A DNA stretch of 34,681 nucleotides. Source: Gemmatimonadota bacterium (lineage in GTDB: Bacteria; Gemmatimonadota; Gemmatimonadetes; Gemmatimonadales; GWC2-71-9). The stretch lies in NCBI GenBank assembly GCA_003220935.1, contig QHTT01000049.1:1-34681 (forward strand). Reading direction: 5' to 3'. Numbering within the stretch: the stretch's first letter is position 1; every line of letters begins with the position of its first letter. This document shows, in pieces, positions 14,711 through 23,812 of the stretch. Under the pieces are notes generated by a model. The model did not search any database. It saw nothing but the letters and a program-made list of their open reading frames with translations, and was not told where the DNA came from. A program made the translations under genes and the position numbers.

Positions 14711-16273
14711 TCAGTCCGGCGCGGCGATCGCTTCGGTCAGGACGCGCCCGTCCAGCGGCTCGGCCGGCGTGAGGCCGAGTAGCCGTGCAAGCGTGGGCGC
14801 GATGTCGACGGTGTTCACCCGCTCCCCATACACGCCGCCGCGGATGGCGCGTCCCCAGAAGATGAGCGGCACGTGTGCGTCGAGGTCGCTCGGCTGGCCG
14901 TGCGTCGCGGTGGCAGGGAGGTTGAGATACACCCAGATCGAGTAAGGCCTGAGCGTCGCGACGAGCTCCACGCCGGCGTTCAAGGGCACCTGGTGCAGCC
15001 AGCGGCGCACCACTGCATCGCTGGTGTCCTTGCCGGCCAAGTCGGCCGGCCGGTCGACCCGCGCCACGCCGGGGACCGCCCGCAGGCGGGCTGCCACGTC
15101 CGCGACCACGCTATCCACGTTCACCCCCTGTCCGGCGAGCTCACCACGGCGCGGCAGCAGCACCATGCCGCTCTCGAAGGCGAGCCACGCGCCGCCGCCG
15201 GCGCGCTGGTCGAGCTGCGCGTTGACGGCGGCGATCATGCTGTCCACGTTGACCCGCTGCGCGTCCCGGTGACCTTCCGCGCGCGAGCGCTCGGGGAACG
15301 GCGTGACGCCGTGGTCGGCGGTGAGCACGATCAAGACGTTACCGGACCCGTAGCGCACGAACAGCTGCTGCAGGAATAGTCCCAGGGAGCGGTCGAGCCG
15401 CAGCACCTGGTCGTGGATCTCGCGCGAGTCGGGGCCGTAAGCGTGGCCCACGTAGTCGGTGGTGGACAGGCTCACCGAGAGGAGATCGACCGCGCCGCGG
15501 CTCCCCAGGGCCAGCGCCCGCACCCCCTCGAGCGCGAAGGCGAGCGTGAGCGAGTCCATCGATGGAACCCCGAGGTACTCGAGCGCAGCCTGTGCGCTGT
15601 CGGGCGACAGCTGGTGCGGGAACGTGAAGTCCTTGCCGTCGTGCTCGTACGGCTCGCTGTCGGGCTCGGGATAGGCGCGGGCCGGCAAGAGGAGGTTCCA
15701 TGTCGCGCCGGCGGCCCGGAAAGGGAGGCGCCGGCCATTGAAGGCGCGCACCCAGTCGGGGAGCGAGTCGGCGTAATAGCGACTCGTGGTGAAGTAGCCT
15801 CCAACGTACCAGTAGACCTGCTGCTTCGCCCGGCCGATCGGCAGGATCGCCCCTCGGTCCTTCCCCGATACCGAGAGGGCACGCGCGCCCGGCTCAGCCG
15901 CCTTGAGCCAGTCGAAGAACGCGGTCCCGCGAAACCGGGTCGGCGCAGCGCCCGGCCCGGTGACGCCGACGAGCGGCGCCGCAGAGTCCAGGACGCCGGC
16001 TGCGTTGCGGACGATGCCGGTGTGCGCGGGCCACCGCCCGGAGAGAATCGTGGCGTGACCGGGCGCTGTCTCCGTGACGGCGTGATCCTGGTAGGCGTCC
16101 GCGAAGACGGCGCCTCGCTTCAGGAGCAACCCGAGCCCGCCCGTGAGCTGAGCCCGATAGCGGTCGAGATAGTCGGCCCGCAACTGGTCGACGGTGATGA
16201 CCACGACGAGCCGGGGGCGGGGCGCCGGGGCGGTCCCCAGCAGCCCCAGGAACAACAGCAGCGGAGCGTTCAT
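14711..16273 (-). CDS. Alkaline phosphatase superfamily hydrolase, PafA-like
   Basis: A 520-residue secreted metal-dependent phosphomonoesterase or diesterase. A short hydrophobic signal (residues 1-15) is followed by VVITVDQLRADYLDRY (metal Asp29). The nucleophile motif TETAPGHATILSG has Thr69 in the position used by PafA and NPP enzymes. The two-zinc site continues with DYVGHAYG (Asp273, His277) and TADHG (Asp320, His321), and a later conserved His lies in DAHVPLIFWG. Like PafA it has a long insertion between nucleophile and second metal site. It should act in the periplasm on phosphate esters; mono- versus diesterase preference cannot be read here. It follows the MFS gene by 20 bp. The start at 16273 is chosen for the signal peptide. 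Confidence 0.9.
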   Translation of the reverse strand: MNAPLLLFLGLLGTAPAPRPRLVVVITVDQLRADYLDRYRAQLTGGLGLLLKRGAVFADAYQDHAVTETAPGHATILSGRWPAHTGIVRNAAGVLDSAAPLVGVTGPGAAPTRFRGTAFFDWLKAAEPGARALSVSGKDRGAILPIGRAKQQVYWYVGGYFTTSRYYADSLPDWVRAFNGRRLPFRAAGATWNLLLPARAYPEPDSEPYEHDGKDFTFPHQLSPDSAQAALEYLGVPSMDSLTLAFALEGVRALALGSRGAVDLLSVSLSTTDYVGHAYGPDSREIHDQVLRLDRSLGLFLQQLFVRYGSGNVLIVLTADHGVTPFPERSRAEGHRDAQRVNVDSMIAAVNAQLDQRAGGGAWLAFESGMVLLPRRGELAGQGVNVDSVVADVAARLRAVPGVARVDRPADLAGKDTSDAVVRRWLHQVPLNAGVELVATLRPYSIWVYLNLPATATHGQPSDLDAHVPLIFWGRAIRGGVYGERVNTVDIAPTLARLLGLTPAEPLDGRVLTEAIAAPD

Positions 16274-16293
16274 GTGCACAAAAGTAACGAAGG

Positions 16294-17505
16294 TCAAGCC
16301 GCTTGGGCGGTGGCGGGCACGGGCTCGCTGCGGGGCACACGTGTCGCCATGAGCAACGCCAGCGCGATGATCGCGCTGCACGCGAAGAAGGGCACGTTCC
16401 GGCCGAGATGCTGATACGCGATCCCGGCCCACACCGGACCGATCACGCTCGCCACGCCGCGCAGCGCCTGCTGCACACCCATCATGAGCCCAAACTCGTG
16501 CTTGCCCGCGCGATGGCTCACCAACGCCGAGTTGGCGGGAAACAGCAGCGCGGTTCCGAGCGGCAACAGCACCTGGTACAGCAGAAACACGGGGACCGAC
16601 CCGGCCAGCGGCAGCAGGCCGTAGCCGAGGCCGTAGAGCACGGCACCGAGCCGCATCGTACGGACCTCGCCCAGCCGGTCGTTGACCCAGCCGACGGCGA
16701 AGGCACGCATCAACACGCCCACACCGCCGAAGATCAGGAAGAAGTACCCGATGTTCCGCTCCGTGATGCCGAACTTCTCGGAGAGGTACAACGCGAACAC
16801 GGGCGGCGTCGCGTTGTAGGCCAGCATCGCGACCGCGTAGATCCAGATGAGGTGCGCCGCGGGCCGGCCGGGATGCCGGACGACCTCCCACAGCGCCTCG
16901 CGCACCGGCCGCGGCTCGGGAGGCGGCACCTGGCGACCGCTCTCGGTGGTGACGTGGGAGGCGAGCGCGCGCGATTCGGGGAGCCACTTCCAGGCGAACA
17001 TCACGTTGACCCCACACAACCCGGCCGCGACCAGGCCCGGCGCCATCTCACCCCAGCGCGCCGCGAATGAACCCAGCGCGGGCCCCACGATGACGCCGAA
17101 GCTGGTGGCCGCGGACAGCCACCCGAGCGCCTTGGCCCGCTCGTGCGGCGCCATCGTGTCCGCGACGTACGCCTGCGCGACGCCTGTCGTCCCGCCGCCC
17201 AGCCCTTGGACGAAGCGCGACACGAACAGCAGCCACAGCGAGCCCGCAAATCCGAAAATCACGTACGCGATCGCCGAGGCCGACAGGCCCACGAGCAGCG
17301 CGGGGCGGCGGCCGTAGCGGTCGGAGACGCGTCCCCAGACCGGCGATGAGGCCAGCTGGGCGATCGGGAACGACGCGCTCAGGAGCCCGATGGTCGACGG
17401 GTCCGCGTGCAACCGCAGGGCGTACAGCGGGAGCAGCGGTACGACCATCATCAGGCCGATCATGTCGACGAACGCGACGGCCATCAGCACCGACATCCGC
17501 TTCAT
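16294..17505 (-). CDS. Major facilitator superfamily drug/metabolite transporter
   Basis: A 403-residue inner-membrane protein with twelve predicted helices. MFS motif A is clear in the 2-3 loop (GRVSDRYGRRPALLVG, about 58-73). RFVQGLGGGTTGVAQAYVAD matches the TetA-like helix 4, and motif C-like GVIVGPALGS lies in helix 5, which places it in the DHA1 (12-helix, TetA/Bcr-like) proton antiporter group. Substrate unknown. It begins inside the last codons of the ABC permease gene (ATGA, 4-bp overlap) and is followed after 20 bp by the phosphatase. No regulator gene lies nearby, so it is probably expressed with the operon. Confidence 0.92.
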   Translation of the reverse strand: MKRMSVLMAVAFVDMIGLMMVVPLLPLYALRLHADPSTIGLLSASFPIAQLASSPVWGRVSDRYGRRPALLVGLSASAIAYVIFGFAGSLWLLFVSRFVQGLGGGTTGVAQAYVADTMAPHERAKALGWLSAATSFGVIVGPALGSFAARWGEMAPGLVAAGLCGVNVMFAWKWLPESRALASHVTTESGRQVPPPEPRPVREALWEVVRHPGRPAAHLIWIYAVAMLAYNATPPVFALYLSEKFGITERNIGYFFLIFGGVGVLMRAFAVGWVNDRLGEVRTMRLGAVLYGLGYGLLPLAGSVPVFLLYQVLLPLGTALLFPANSALVSHRAGKHEFGLMMGVQQALRGVASVIGPVWAGIAYQHLGRNVPFFACSAIIALALLMATRVPRSEPVPATAQAA

Positions 17506-19208
17506 CGTCTCGCTCCGAGCCCGAGGACCACGGCGCTCACGACCATCAAGATCACGCCGAACGCCGCCGCTACGCCCAGCTCGGAGACACGGAGACTCGA
17601 CATGATCTCGATGGAGATGGGGCGGTTGTCATACGTGTAGAGCACGATGGACGTCACGAAGTCGCCGAGCGCAGTCACAAACGCCAGGCTCGCGCCGGCT
17701 GCGAGCGCGGGCCTCAAGAGCGGCAGCGTCACGCGCCGGAGGGTGGCCCATCGGCCGGCGCCGAGGCTCGCCGCGGCCTCTGCGAACGCCGGATCGAGCT
17801 GCCGGTACCCGGCGAGCACCGCCCGACCCGTGACCGGGAGGTTGCGCACCACATAGGCGAGCGGCAGCAGGAGGACGGTCCCGACGAGGATCCAGCGCAA
17901 CGTGAGCGGGCTGGAGACGCTGAACGTGGCCGCGAGCGCGATCGCGAACACGGTGCCCGGGAGGGCCCAGGGGAGTGCCACGAGTGCTTCGATCGGTCCG
18001 CGGAACTGCCCCCCCCGCCCCCCCCGGCCCCCCGGTCCGCGCCGGCCGACGAGCGCCCCCGCGGCGAGCGCGAGCAGCAGCGCGGCGAGCGTGCTCACGG
18101 CCGCCATCCACAGCGAGTTCACGAGCGGCCGCAACCGCTCCGGCTCGCCGAACAGCCGCTGGTAGTTCACGAGGCTCAGGACCGGCGGCACGGCCTCGGT
18201 CGTCCAGCTGCCGTACGGCACGAGCGACACGAGGGCGAGCGTGAGATGCGGCAGCAGCAACAGGGTCGCGAACAGCCACCCCGCCGCCGTCGCAAGCCCC
18301 CGCACGGCCGGACGACGGATGGCGCGACGGCGCGGTGCGGTGCCCTTGCCGAGCGCGGTGAGCAGGTCGTCGCCCTCGGTGCGGCGCAGCACGGCGAGGC
18401 CCACGATGGCGACCAGCGCCAGCGCCACGGTCTCCACCATCGCGAGCGGCAGCTCGCCGTTCAGTTTCGTCGCCACGATCTGGGTCGTCATGACCCGGAA
18501 CCCGCCGCCGAACACGTACGGGGCGCTGAAGGAGCCGAGGGCAGTCATGAAGACGAGCAGCGCGGCGCCCGCGAGCGCGGGCCGCAGCAAGGGGAGCGTC
18601 ACGCGCGAGAGCACCTGCCAGCGTCCGGCGCCGAGCGCTTGCGCCGCCTCGAACAGCGACGCGTCGAGCTTGGCGAGCCCCGCCCGCGTGAACAGGTAGA
18701 AATACACGTACATCGAGTAGGCGTGCACGAGCAGGATCGCGCCCGCCCCTTGCAGCCGCCATGGCGCCCGGTTCAGGCCGAAGACCCCCTGCACCGCACG
18801 CGCTACGAACCCCGACTCCCCGTAGAGAAAGAGGAACGCGATCACGCCGACGAAGGGCGGCAGCACCGCCGGGAGCGCGACCAGCGAGCCGAGGGTTTTT
18901 CGGCCGGGGAAGTCGAGCCACTCGAAGAGGAGCGCGAGCGGCACACCGATCGCCGCCGCCAGCACGACGCTCGCAAGCGAGACCCACACGCTCGCCCACA
19001 GGGCCGCCCATTCGCCGGTGCGGGAGACGAACGTCCCGAGCGCGTCGCCGTGCGCCGCATCCGCGACGGCGACGAGAATGGGATACAGCACGAGCCACGC
19101 GAGGAGCAGGGTGAGGCTGAGCCGTGGCAGGATGCGGCGCACGTCGCGATGCGGCATCAGCCAGTAATCCGGCGCTGCTCGATCCGCAGGGCGGAGCCGC
19201 GAATTCAT
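17502..19208 (-). CDS. Fused ABC importer permease (FbpB-type)
   Basis: A 568-residue inner-membrane protein made of two permease halves. Each carries the EAA loop that contacts the ATPase: EAAQALGAGRWQVLSRVTLP (about 187-206) and EAAASLGAGRWATLRRVTLP (about 477-496). Fused double permeases of this type serve ferric-iron (FbpB/AfuB), thiamine and related importers. A Gly/Arg-rich linker (GRRGPGGRGGRGGQ) in the second half coincides with C-rich tracts near 18007-18045 and may be an expansion or an error-prone stretch. It overlaps the ATPase gene by 4 bp (ATGA) and the MFS gene by 4 bp. Confidence 0.92.
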   Translation of the reverse strand: MNSRLRPADRAAPDYWLMPHRDVRRILPRLSLTLLLAWLVLYPILVAVADAAHGDALGTFVSRTGEWAALWASVWVSLASVVLAAAIGVPLALLFEWLDFPGRKTLGSLVALPAVLPPFVGVIAFLFLYGESGFVARAVQGVFGLNRAPWRLQGAGAILLVHAYSMYVYFYLFTRAGLAKLDASLFEAAQALGAGRWQVLSRVTLPLLRPALAGAALLVFMTALGSFSAPYVFGGGFRVMTTQIVATKLNGELPLAMVETVALALVAIVGLAVLRRTEGDDLLTALGKGTAPRRRAIRRPAVRGLATAAGWLFATLLLLPHLTLALVSLVPYGSWTTEAVPPVLSLVNYQRLFGEPERLRPLVNSLWMAAVSTLAALLLALAAGALVGRRGPGGRGGRGGQFRGPIEALVALPWALPGTVFAIALAATFSVSSPLTLRWILVGTVLLLPLAYVVRNLPVTGRAVLAGYRQLDPAFAEAAASLGAGRWATLRRVTLPLLRPALAAGASLAFVTALGDFVTSIVLYTYDNRPISIEIMSSLRVSELGVAAAFGVILMVVSAVVLGLGARR

Positions 19209-20182
19209 GCGTGCCCCTCGCGGAACGCCAGGACCCGCAACGCTTCGACGTACACCCGGTCGCCCACGCGCGCGGCGCCCGGATCGGCCACGACCTCGAG
19301 GCGGTCGCCGCCCTCGGTCTCGACCTGGTAGTAGGCCGCGGCCCCGGTATAGCGCCGCTCCCGCACGAGGCCGGGGAGCCCGCCGTCCGTGAAGCGCAGC
19401 TGCTCCGGGCGGATGACGAGCACCTGTCCCTCGCTCCCGCCCAGCGCGCGGGCGGTCGGCCCTTGCAGCACGTTCGCCCGACCGACGAACGTGGCCACGA
19501 AGAGCGACGCCGGACGCTCGTACAGATCGTCCGGCGTCCCCACCTGCTCGAGGCGTCCCCGACTCAGCACGCCGACCCGATCGCCCAAGTCGAAGGCTTC
19601 CTCCTGCTCGTGGGTCACGAACACCGTCGTGATGCCCACGCGCTTGATCACGGCCCGGAGCTCGCGCCGCGTCCGCTCACGGAGGCTCGGGTCGAGGTTG
19701 GAGAGCGGCTCGTCGAGCAGCAGCACGCGCGGCTCGGGGGCGAGCGCCCGCGCCAGCGCGACCCGCTGCTGCTGCCCACCCGAGAGCTCGTGGGGCTTGC
19801 GGCGCTCGAAGCCTGTGAGGTCTACGAGCTCCAAGGCCCCCGCGACCTTACGGTCGCGGCCATGCCGGTCGATCTGGGCCAAGCCGAAGGCGACGTTCTC
19901 TCCGACGTCGAGATGAGGGAACAGGGCGTAGTGTTGAAATACCATCCCGCAGCGCCGCCGGGCGGGGGGGAGCGCGGTGACATCCTCGTCGGCGATCGCG
20001 ATGCGCCCGGCGTCCGGCGTCTCGAAGCCGGCGAGCAGGCGCAGCACCGTCGTCTTGCCGCTCCCCGACGGTCCCAGCAGCGCCACGATCTCTCCGCGCG
20101 CGATCTCGAGCGACACCGGGCCCACGACGGTCGCGGGTGACCACCGTTTCCGTACCCCGTCGAGCGACACGAACGCCGTCAC
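19205..20182 (-). CDS. ABC importer ATP-binding protein (FbpC/PotA-type)
   Basis: A 325-residue ATPase from GTG. Walker A GPSGSGKTT (37-45), Q-loop Gln83 (MVFQHYALFPH), signature LSGGQQQR (133-140), Walker B VLLLDEPLSNLD (153-164) and switch His191 (VTHEQEEAF). The C-terminal 90 residues form the TOBE-type regulatory domain of the CUT1/FbpC/PotA group (VLVIRPEQLRF). It energises uptake through the fused permease. Its GTG overlaps the substrate-binding-protein stop (GTGA) and its stop overlaps the permease start, giving the order binding protein, ATPase, permease. Confidence 0.93.
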   Translation of the reverse strand: MTAFVSLDGVRKRWSPATVVGPVSLEIARGEIVALLGPSGSGKTTVLRLLAGFETPDAGRIAIADEDVTALPPARRRCGMVFQHYALFPHLDVGENVAFGLAQIDRHGRDRKVAGALELVDLTGFERRKPHELSGGQQQRVALARALAPEPRVLLLDEPLSNLDPSLRERTRRELRAVIKRVGITTVFVTHEQEEAFDLGDRVGVLSRGRLEQVGTPDDLYERPASLFVATFVGRANVLQGPTARALGGSEGQVLVIRPEQLRFTDGGLPGLVRERRYTGAAAYYQVETEGGDRLEVVADPGAARVGDRVYVEALRVLAFREGHA

Positions 20183-21333
20183 CGCCCCTTCCCCTTTCCC
20201 CCTTCCCCCTTCCCGCGGACGGTCTCATCCCAGTATCGCATCCAATCCGCTCCGCGCGCGGCGAGCACGTCCCAATCCACGTCGGCGACCTTCATGCCAC
20301 TCCGCACTGCGCGCGCCCAGGGCGGCAGCGAATCCACCGGGAGGTCGAGCCGTGCCGGCAGGCGATACGCCTCGCGCGTCGCGAGCAGCTGCGCGTCGAC
20401 ACTGCCCACGTACTCGACGAACGCGCGCGCCGCCGCCAGGTGGCGGGCGTCCCGCACCACGCCGATCGCGTCCTCGATCACCGGCGTGCCGCTCTTGGGA
20501 AAGAGGTAGCCGAGCTGCAGCCCGTCGCGGCGGTTCAGCAAGATGTCCGGAAGATCCCAGATCGTCACCAGCCCCTCCTGCCGCACGATCTTCTGGTCGA
20601 GGAGCGGGCCGTTGAGGACGTACTCCTTGGTCTGTGCGTCGAGGCGCCGCAGCCACTGGAAGCCCGCGGCCGTGTCGCCCGTCTGCTTCAGGCCGCGCTC
20701 GATGATCATCCCCCACACGGCGCGCATCGTGCCCGAGGCGAGGGGGTCGCGGATCAGCACCTTGCCTCTCCAGCGCGGCTGCAGCATCTCGTCCCAGTCC
20801 TGGGGCGCCTCCGCAGCGGGGACCGCCTGCTCGGCGTACACAATCACCGCCGGGGTCTCGTAGGCCGCGAAGTAGAGATCGCCGGGACCGCGCCCGTGCG
20901 GACCGATCGCGCCAGCCCAGCTGGGCCGGAACGGCGCCAGCAGCGAATCGTGCGCGCCGCGCGCGAAGATGGTCGAAGGACCCCCGAACCAGACGTCTGC
21001 CGGCGGGTTGGCGCGCTCGGAGCGAAGCCGGTCGTACACTTCCTGCGAGCCCATGTCGAGCCAGCGCACGTCGACGTCGGGGCGGAGCTGCTCGAAGCGC
21101 CGCTCGAGGAGCGTCAGGAGGTCACGGCCGTGGGGAGAGTAGATGACGAGAGGGGTGCGGCGGTCACCCTGGCAAGCGACGCAGAGCGCGAAGAGCAGTG
21201 CGGCGCCGATGAGCGAACGCGGAACGCGAAACGCGGAACGCGGAACAGATTGGGACGGTTCGATTCTTCGCACCAGCTTCGGCACTCGACGTCCGCACGG
21301 TCTGTTCCGCCTTCCGCGTTCCGCGTTCCGCAT
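20179..21333 (-). CDS. Substrate-binding lipoprotein of an FbpABC-like importer
   Basis: A type 2 periplasmic binding protein: PLVIYSPHGRDLLTLLERRF opens the first lobe, with DVWFGGPSTIF, WDEMLQPRWRGKVLIRDP and GYLFPKSGTPVIEDAIG typical of the FbpA/AfuA/PotD group. The ligand may be iron or a small anion, and the sequence does not settle it. A lipoprotein signal lies at LIGAALLFALCVAC. About 40 residues precede it and largely translate a 7-bp repeat array, so the true start is uncertain. Candidates are the ATG at 21333, one base after the upstream stop, or the GTG at 21273. The C-terminal tail is likewise repeat-derived. Confidence 0.85.
   Translation of the reverse strand: MRNAERGRRNRPCGRRVPKLVRRIEPSQSVPRSAFRVPRSLIGAALLFALCVACQGDRRTPLVIYSPHGRDLLTLLERRFEQLRPDVDVRWLDMGSQEVYDRLRSERANPPADVWFGGPSTIFARGAHDSLLAPFRPSWAGAIGPHGRGPGDLYFAAYETPAVIVYAEQAVPAAEAPQDWDEMLQPRWRGKVLIRDPLASGTMRAVWGMIIERGLKQTGDTAAGFQWLRRLDAQTKEYVLNGPLLDQKIVRQEGLVTIWDLPDILLNRRDGLQLGYLFPKSGTPVIEDAIGVVRDARHLAAARAFVEYVGSVDAQLLATREAYRLPARLDLPVDSLPPWARAVRSGMKVADVDWDVLAARGADWMRYWDETVRGKGEGGKGKGR
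20185..20212. repeat. Four 7-bp CCCCTTC units at a gene end
   Basis: Units begin at 20185, 20192, 20199 and 20206 with exact 7-bp period (one unit CCCTTTC). They encode the odd Gly/Lys tail (RGKGEGGKGKGR) of the substrate-binding protein just before its stop, so the array has grown into the coding end of the gene. Confidence 0.75.
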
Positions 21334-21335
21334 TC
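21214..21335. repeat. Facing inverted arrays of the 7-bp unit GGAACGC
   Basis: The left array (21214-21248) has five 7-bp units ending GGAACAG. The right array (21302-21335) has the same unit on the other strand, also ending GGAACAG at its inner side. The middle is 53 nt. The arms could pair along about 31 bp with few mismatches. The element spans the junction between the PIG-L and binding-protein genes and is read into the start of the latter. Confidence 0.8.
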
Positions 21336-23812
21336 TACTTCTTGCCGAGCGCCAGCAGGTTCGCGAACAGCCGATAGGCGCCGGGGACGCCGGCCGGAAG
21401 TTGTCGGAAGAAGCTCAGCCCCGTGTAGACGTAGGTGCCCTGGCCGAGCCGTGTCAGGAGCAGGCCGCCCTGGAGCGGCGCGTCGCCCGCGTCGTGCGTC
21501 TCGAGCAGCGGCGTGTACGCGGCGTCCCAGTCGTGCGCGAAGTAGAGCCCCCGCTCCTGCACCCAGCCCCGCCAGTCGGCTGGGCCGATGTCGTTGGGCA
21601 CCCGGAACACCGAACTGGTGGGATCGAGCGGGGTGACCGGTGCCGTCTCATCCGTGACGCGGTCGTGGGGCCGGGCGATAGCGAGCCGGTACGGAGCGAA
21701 GTTGCCGCTGACGAACGGATACTGCTGGTACTGCACGATCACGAGCCCGCCGGCGCGGGCATAATCGAGCAACCGCCCGTTGCTCGCCACCAGCGCGGGG
21801 TCGGTCTCGTAGGCGCGGCTGCCGACCACGATCGCGTCGTAGCGCGCCAGGTCGCCGCGGGCGAGCGTGTCGGCGCCCAGCAGCTCGATCGGCACCCCCA
21901 CTGCCTGGAGCGCCTCGGGCACGCGGTCGGAGGCTCCGCGCACGTAGCCCACGCGGGTGAGCGTAGGAAGCGAGATGCGCGCGACGCGGATCTCCGCAGT
22001 CGAGGCGTGCACGACCGCGCGCGGCCGGATATGGGGATAGTCGATGAGCACGAGCGCGCCTTCGCTCCTCCGGCCGGCGGCGACCGCCCCGGCGCGCAGC
22101 ACCACCACGCCCGGCCGCGCGTTGGGCGGCGGTGCCAGCGAGAACGTGAGGCTCTTGGACTCGTCCTCCCGCTGGAACGACAGGTCTTGAGGCGGGGGCG
22201 TGTTCCACCCCGCAGGTGGTGTGACCACGACCTGAGCGGTCGCGGGACCGTGCCCGCGGTTGGTGACTGTGACCGTAAAGTGAGCGGCGGCACCCGCGGC
22301 CGCGCGACCATCGATCGGCCACACGACGAGGTCGGGCGTCACGGCGACATCGAACGGCTGCGTGACGAAGATCGGTCGCCGGATCTCGCCGATTCCCTGA
22401 TCGCGGTAGCGGTACACCACCTCGCGGCGCAACAGCGCGGGCACCCCCGCGATCGTCAGCCGGAACGTCACCTCGAGGGGCGGCGGCTCGAACGGCAGTC
22501 CACGCCAGCCGGCGGGCACGCCGGTCCAGTCGTACAACCCGCCGCTAGGCGGTCGCCGCAGGAAGTAGGGCTGGGAGCGGGGCGCGTCGGCCGCCACGGT
22601 AAGCGCGAAGCGGCGCGTCGCGACCCGGCCGGGCGCGACGGGCGAAGTCGCGGGATCGAGCCGCTCGATCGTCCAACCGGGAGGCGCGCTCACATCCACG
22701 CCGTCGAGCGCGACCGCCGAATCGCCCGCGTTCCAGACGCTCGTCTCCAGCTGGAGCCGCTCGCCCGGAATCACGATGCCGTCGTCTGCCGTCCCGTCGA
22801 CCGCCACACCGGCCGCGGCGGCGAGGGCCCCCCGCAGGATCTCTTGCTGGTCCGCGTCGCCGTCGCCGAGCTCCCGCAACGCCCGCGCCAAGAGCGGCAC
22901 GATCGCGCCCGGTTGGGACGGGTTGAGCCGCGCCCGCGCCGAGTCGATCAGCGCGACGTACCGCTCCTTGCCGTGCAGCACCGTGTCAACGCCCGAGAAC
23001 AGCCCCGCGCCATCCCCGGGCCCGCGGCTTCGCTCCCGCCACTCGATGAACGCCACGCGCGTCAGGCTGGGGCCGGGCGGCTCGAGCTGTCCCATGTCCT
23101 GGGAGCGGTGCCGGCTGCGGCCCGCCATGGCGATCTGGTGATAGGACCGGCCGACTACCGGGTCGAGCACGCCCACGTCCACGGTCGTCGTAGTGCCGGC
23201 CGTGTCGAAGGAGCTCGACCGGTACAGCTTCACGGGCCCCCAGCTCGAGTCGCGCAGCGTCTCGAACGCCTGGCGCGCGACCATGCCGGCCACTTGGTGT
23301 TGGCCGTGCCCGTCGCGCGCCGTCCCGGAGAAGATCGAGAGGATGATCTGCGGCCGGAAGCGGCGGATCACCTCGAGCACGTCGGCGAGGAGGGAGTCGC
23401 GCGGCCAGAACCGCAGCGTCTCCTCGGCGGTCTTCGAGAACCCGAAGTCGTACGCGCGCGTGAAGAACTGGTGGGCGCCGTCCTCCCGGCGCGCGGCCAA
23501 CAACTCTTCCGTCCGGATGACCCCCAGCTCGGGGCCGAGCTCGGGGCCGATGAGGTTCTGACCCCCTTCGCCGCGGCTCAGCGAAAGGTAGGCGGCTTGG
23601 GCGCCCATGCCGCGGGAGAGATAGGCGAGGAAATCCGAGTTCTCGTCGTCCGGGTGCGCGCCGATCACGAGCACGCGCTTGGTCGCTCCGAGCTGCTTCA
23701 GCGCCGCCGCCAACGCCGCGACGCCGCCGGTGCCGGGGGGGGCGAGCTGCCCCATGCTCGAACCGACGGCGCCGATGACGAAGGCGAGGCTAGCCCCGAG
23801 CGTGCGCCGCAC
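21335..23812 (-). CDS. Secreted PIG-L (LmbE) family deacetylase with Ig-like and C-terminal domains
   Basis: An 825-residue protein from GTG with a signal-like N-terminus. The PIG-L domain (about 45-260) has the zinc motif GAHPDDEN (His53, Asp56) and the third ligand in DGHGQHQ (His169/His172). PIG-L enzymes remove acetyl groups from N-acetylglucosamine-type sugars (MshB, LmbE). The middle (about 340-640) consists of NEW3/CARDB-like beta domains (GERLQLETSVWNAGDSAV, AAHFTVTVTNRGHGPA). The last 180 residues resemble a glutamine-amidotransferase-like fold (YDAIVVGSRAYETDP, GGLVIVQYQQYPF). This large architecture suggests action on an extracytoplasmic glycan. The start codon shares a G with the amidohydrolase stop (TAGTG). 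Confidence 0.88.
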   Translation of the reverse strand: MRRTLGASLAFVIGAVGSSMGQLAPPGTGGVAALAAALKQLGATKRVLVIGAHPDDENSDFLAYLSRGMGAQAAYLSLSRGEGGQNLIGPELGPELGVIRTEELLAARREDGAHQFFTRAYDFGFSKTAEETLRFWPRDSLLADVLEVIRRFRPQIILSIFSGTARDGHGQHQVAGMVARQAFETLRDSSWGPVKLYRSSSFDTAGTTTTVDVGVLDPVVGRSYHQIAMAGRSRHRSQDMGQLEPPGPSLTRVAFIEWRERSRGPGDGAGLFSGVDTVLHGKERYVALIDSARARLNPSQPGAIVPLLARALRELGDGDADQQEILRGALAAAAGVAVDGTADDGIVIPGERLQLETSVWNAGDSAVALDGVDVSAPPGWTIERLDPATSPVAPGRVATRRFALTVAADAPRSQPYFLRRPPSGGLYDWTGVPAGWRGLPFEPPPLEVTFRLTIAGVPALLRREVVYRYRDQGIGEIRRPIFVTQPFDVAVTPDLVVWPIDGRAAAGAAAHFTVTVTNRGHGPATAQVVVTPPAGWNTPPPQDLSFQREDESKSLTFSLAPPPNARPGVVVLRAGAVAAGRRSEGALVLIDYPHIRPRAVVHASTAEIRVARISLPTLTRVGYVRGASDRVPEALQAVGVPIELLGADTLARGDLARYDAIVVGSRAYETDPALVASNGRLLDYARAGGLVIVQYQQYPFVSGNFAPYRLAIARPHDRVTDETAPVTPLDPTSSVFRVPNDIGPADWRGWVQERGLYFAHDWDAAYTPLLETHDAGDAPLQGGLLLTRLGQGTYVYTGLSFFRQLPAGVPGAYRLFANLLALGKK

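Noticed and set aside
17346..19331. 661-codon plus-strand frame opposite the ABC permease
   Set aside because: It is an Arg/Glu/His-rich low-complexity translation, the mirror of permease codons, with no start signal or motif.
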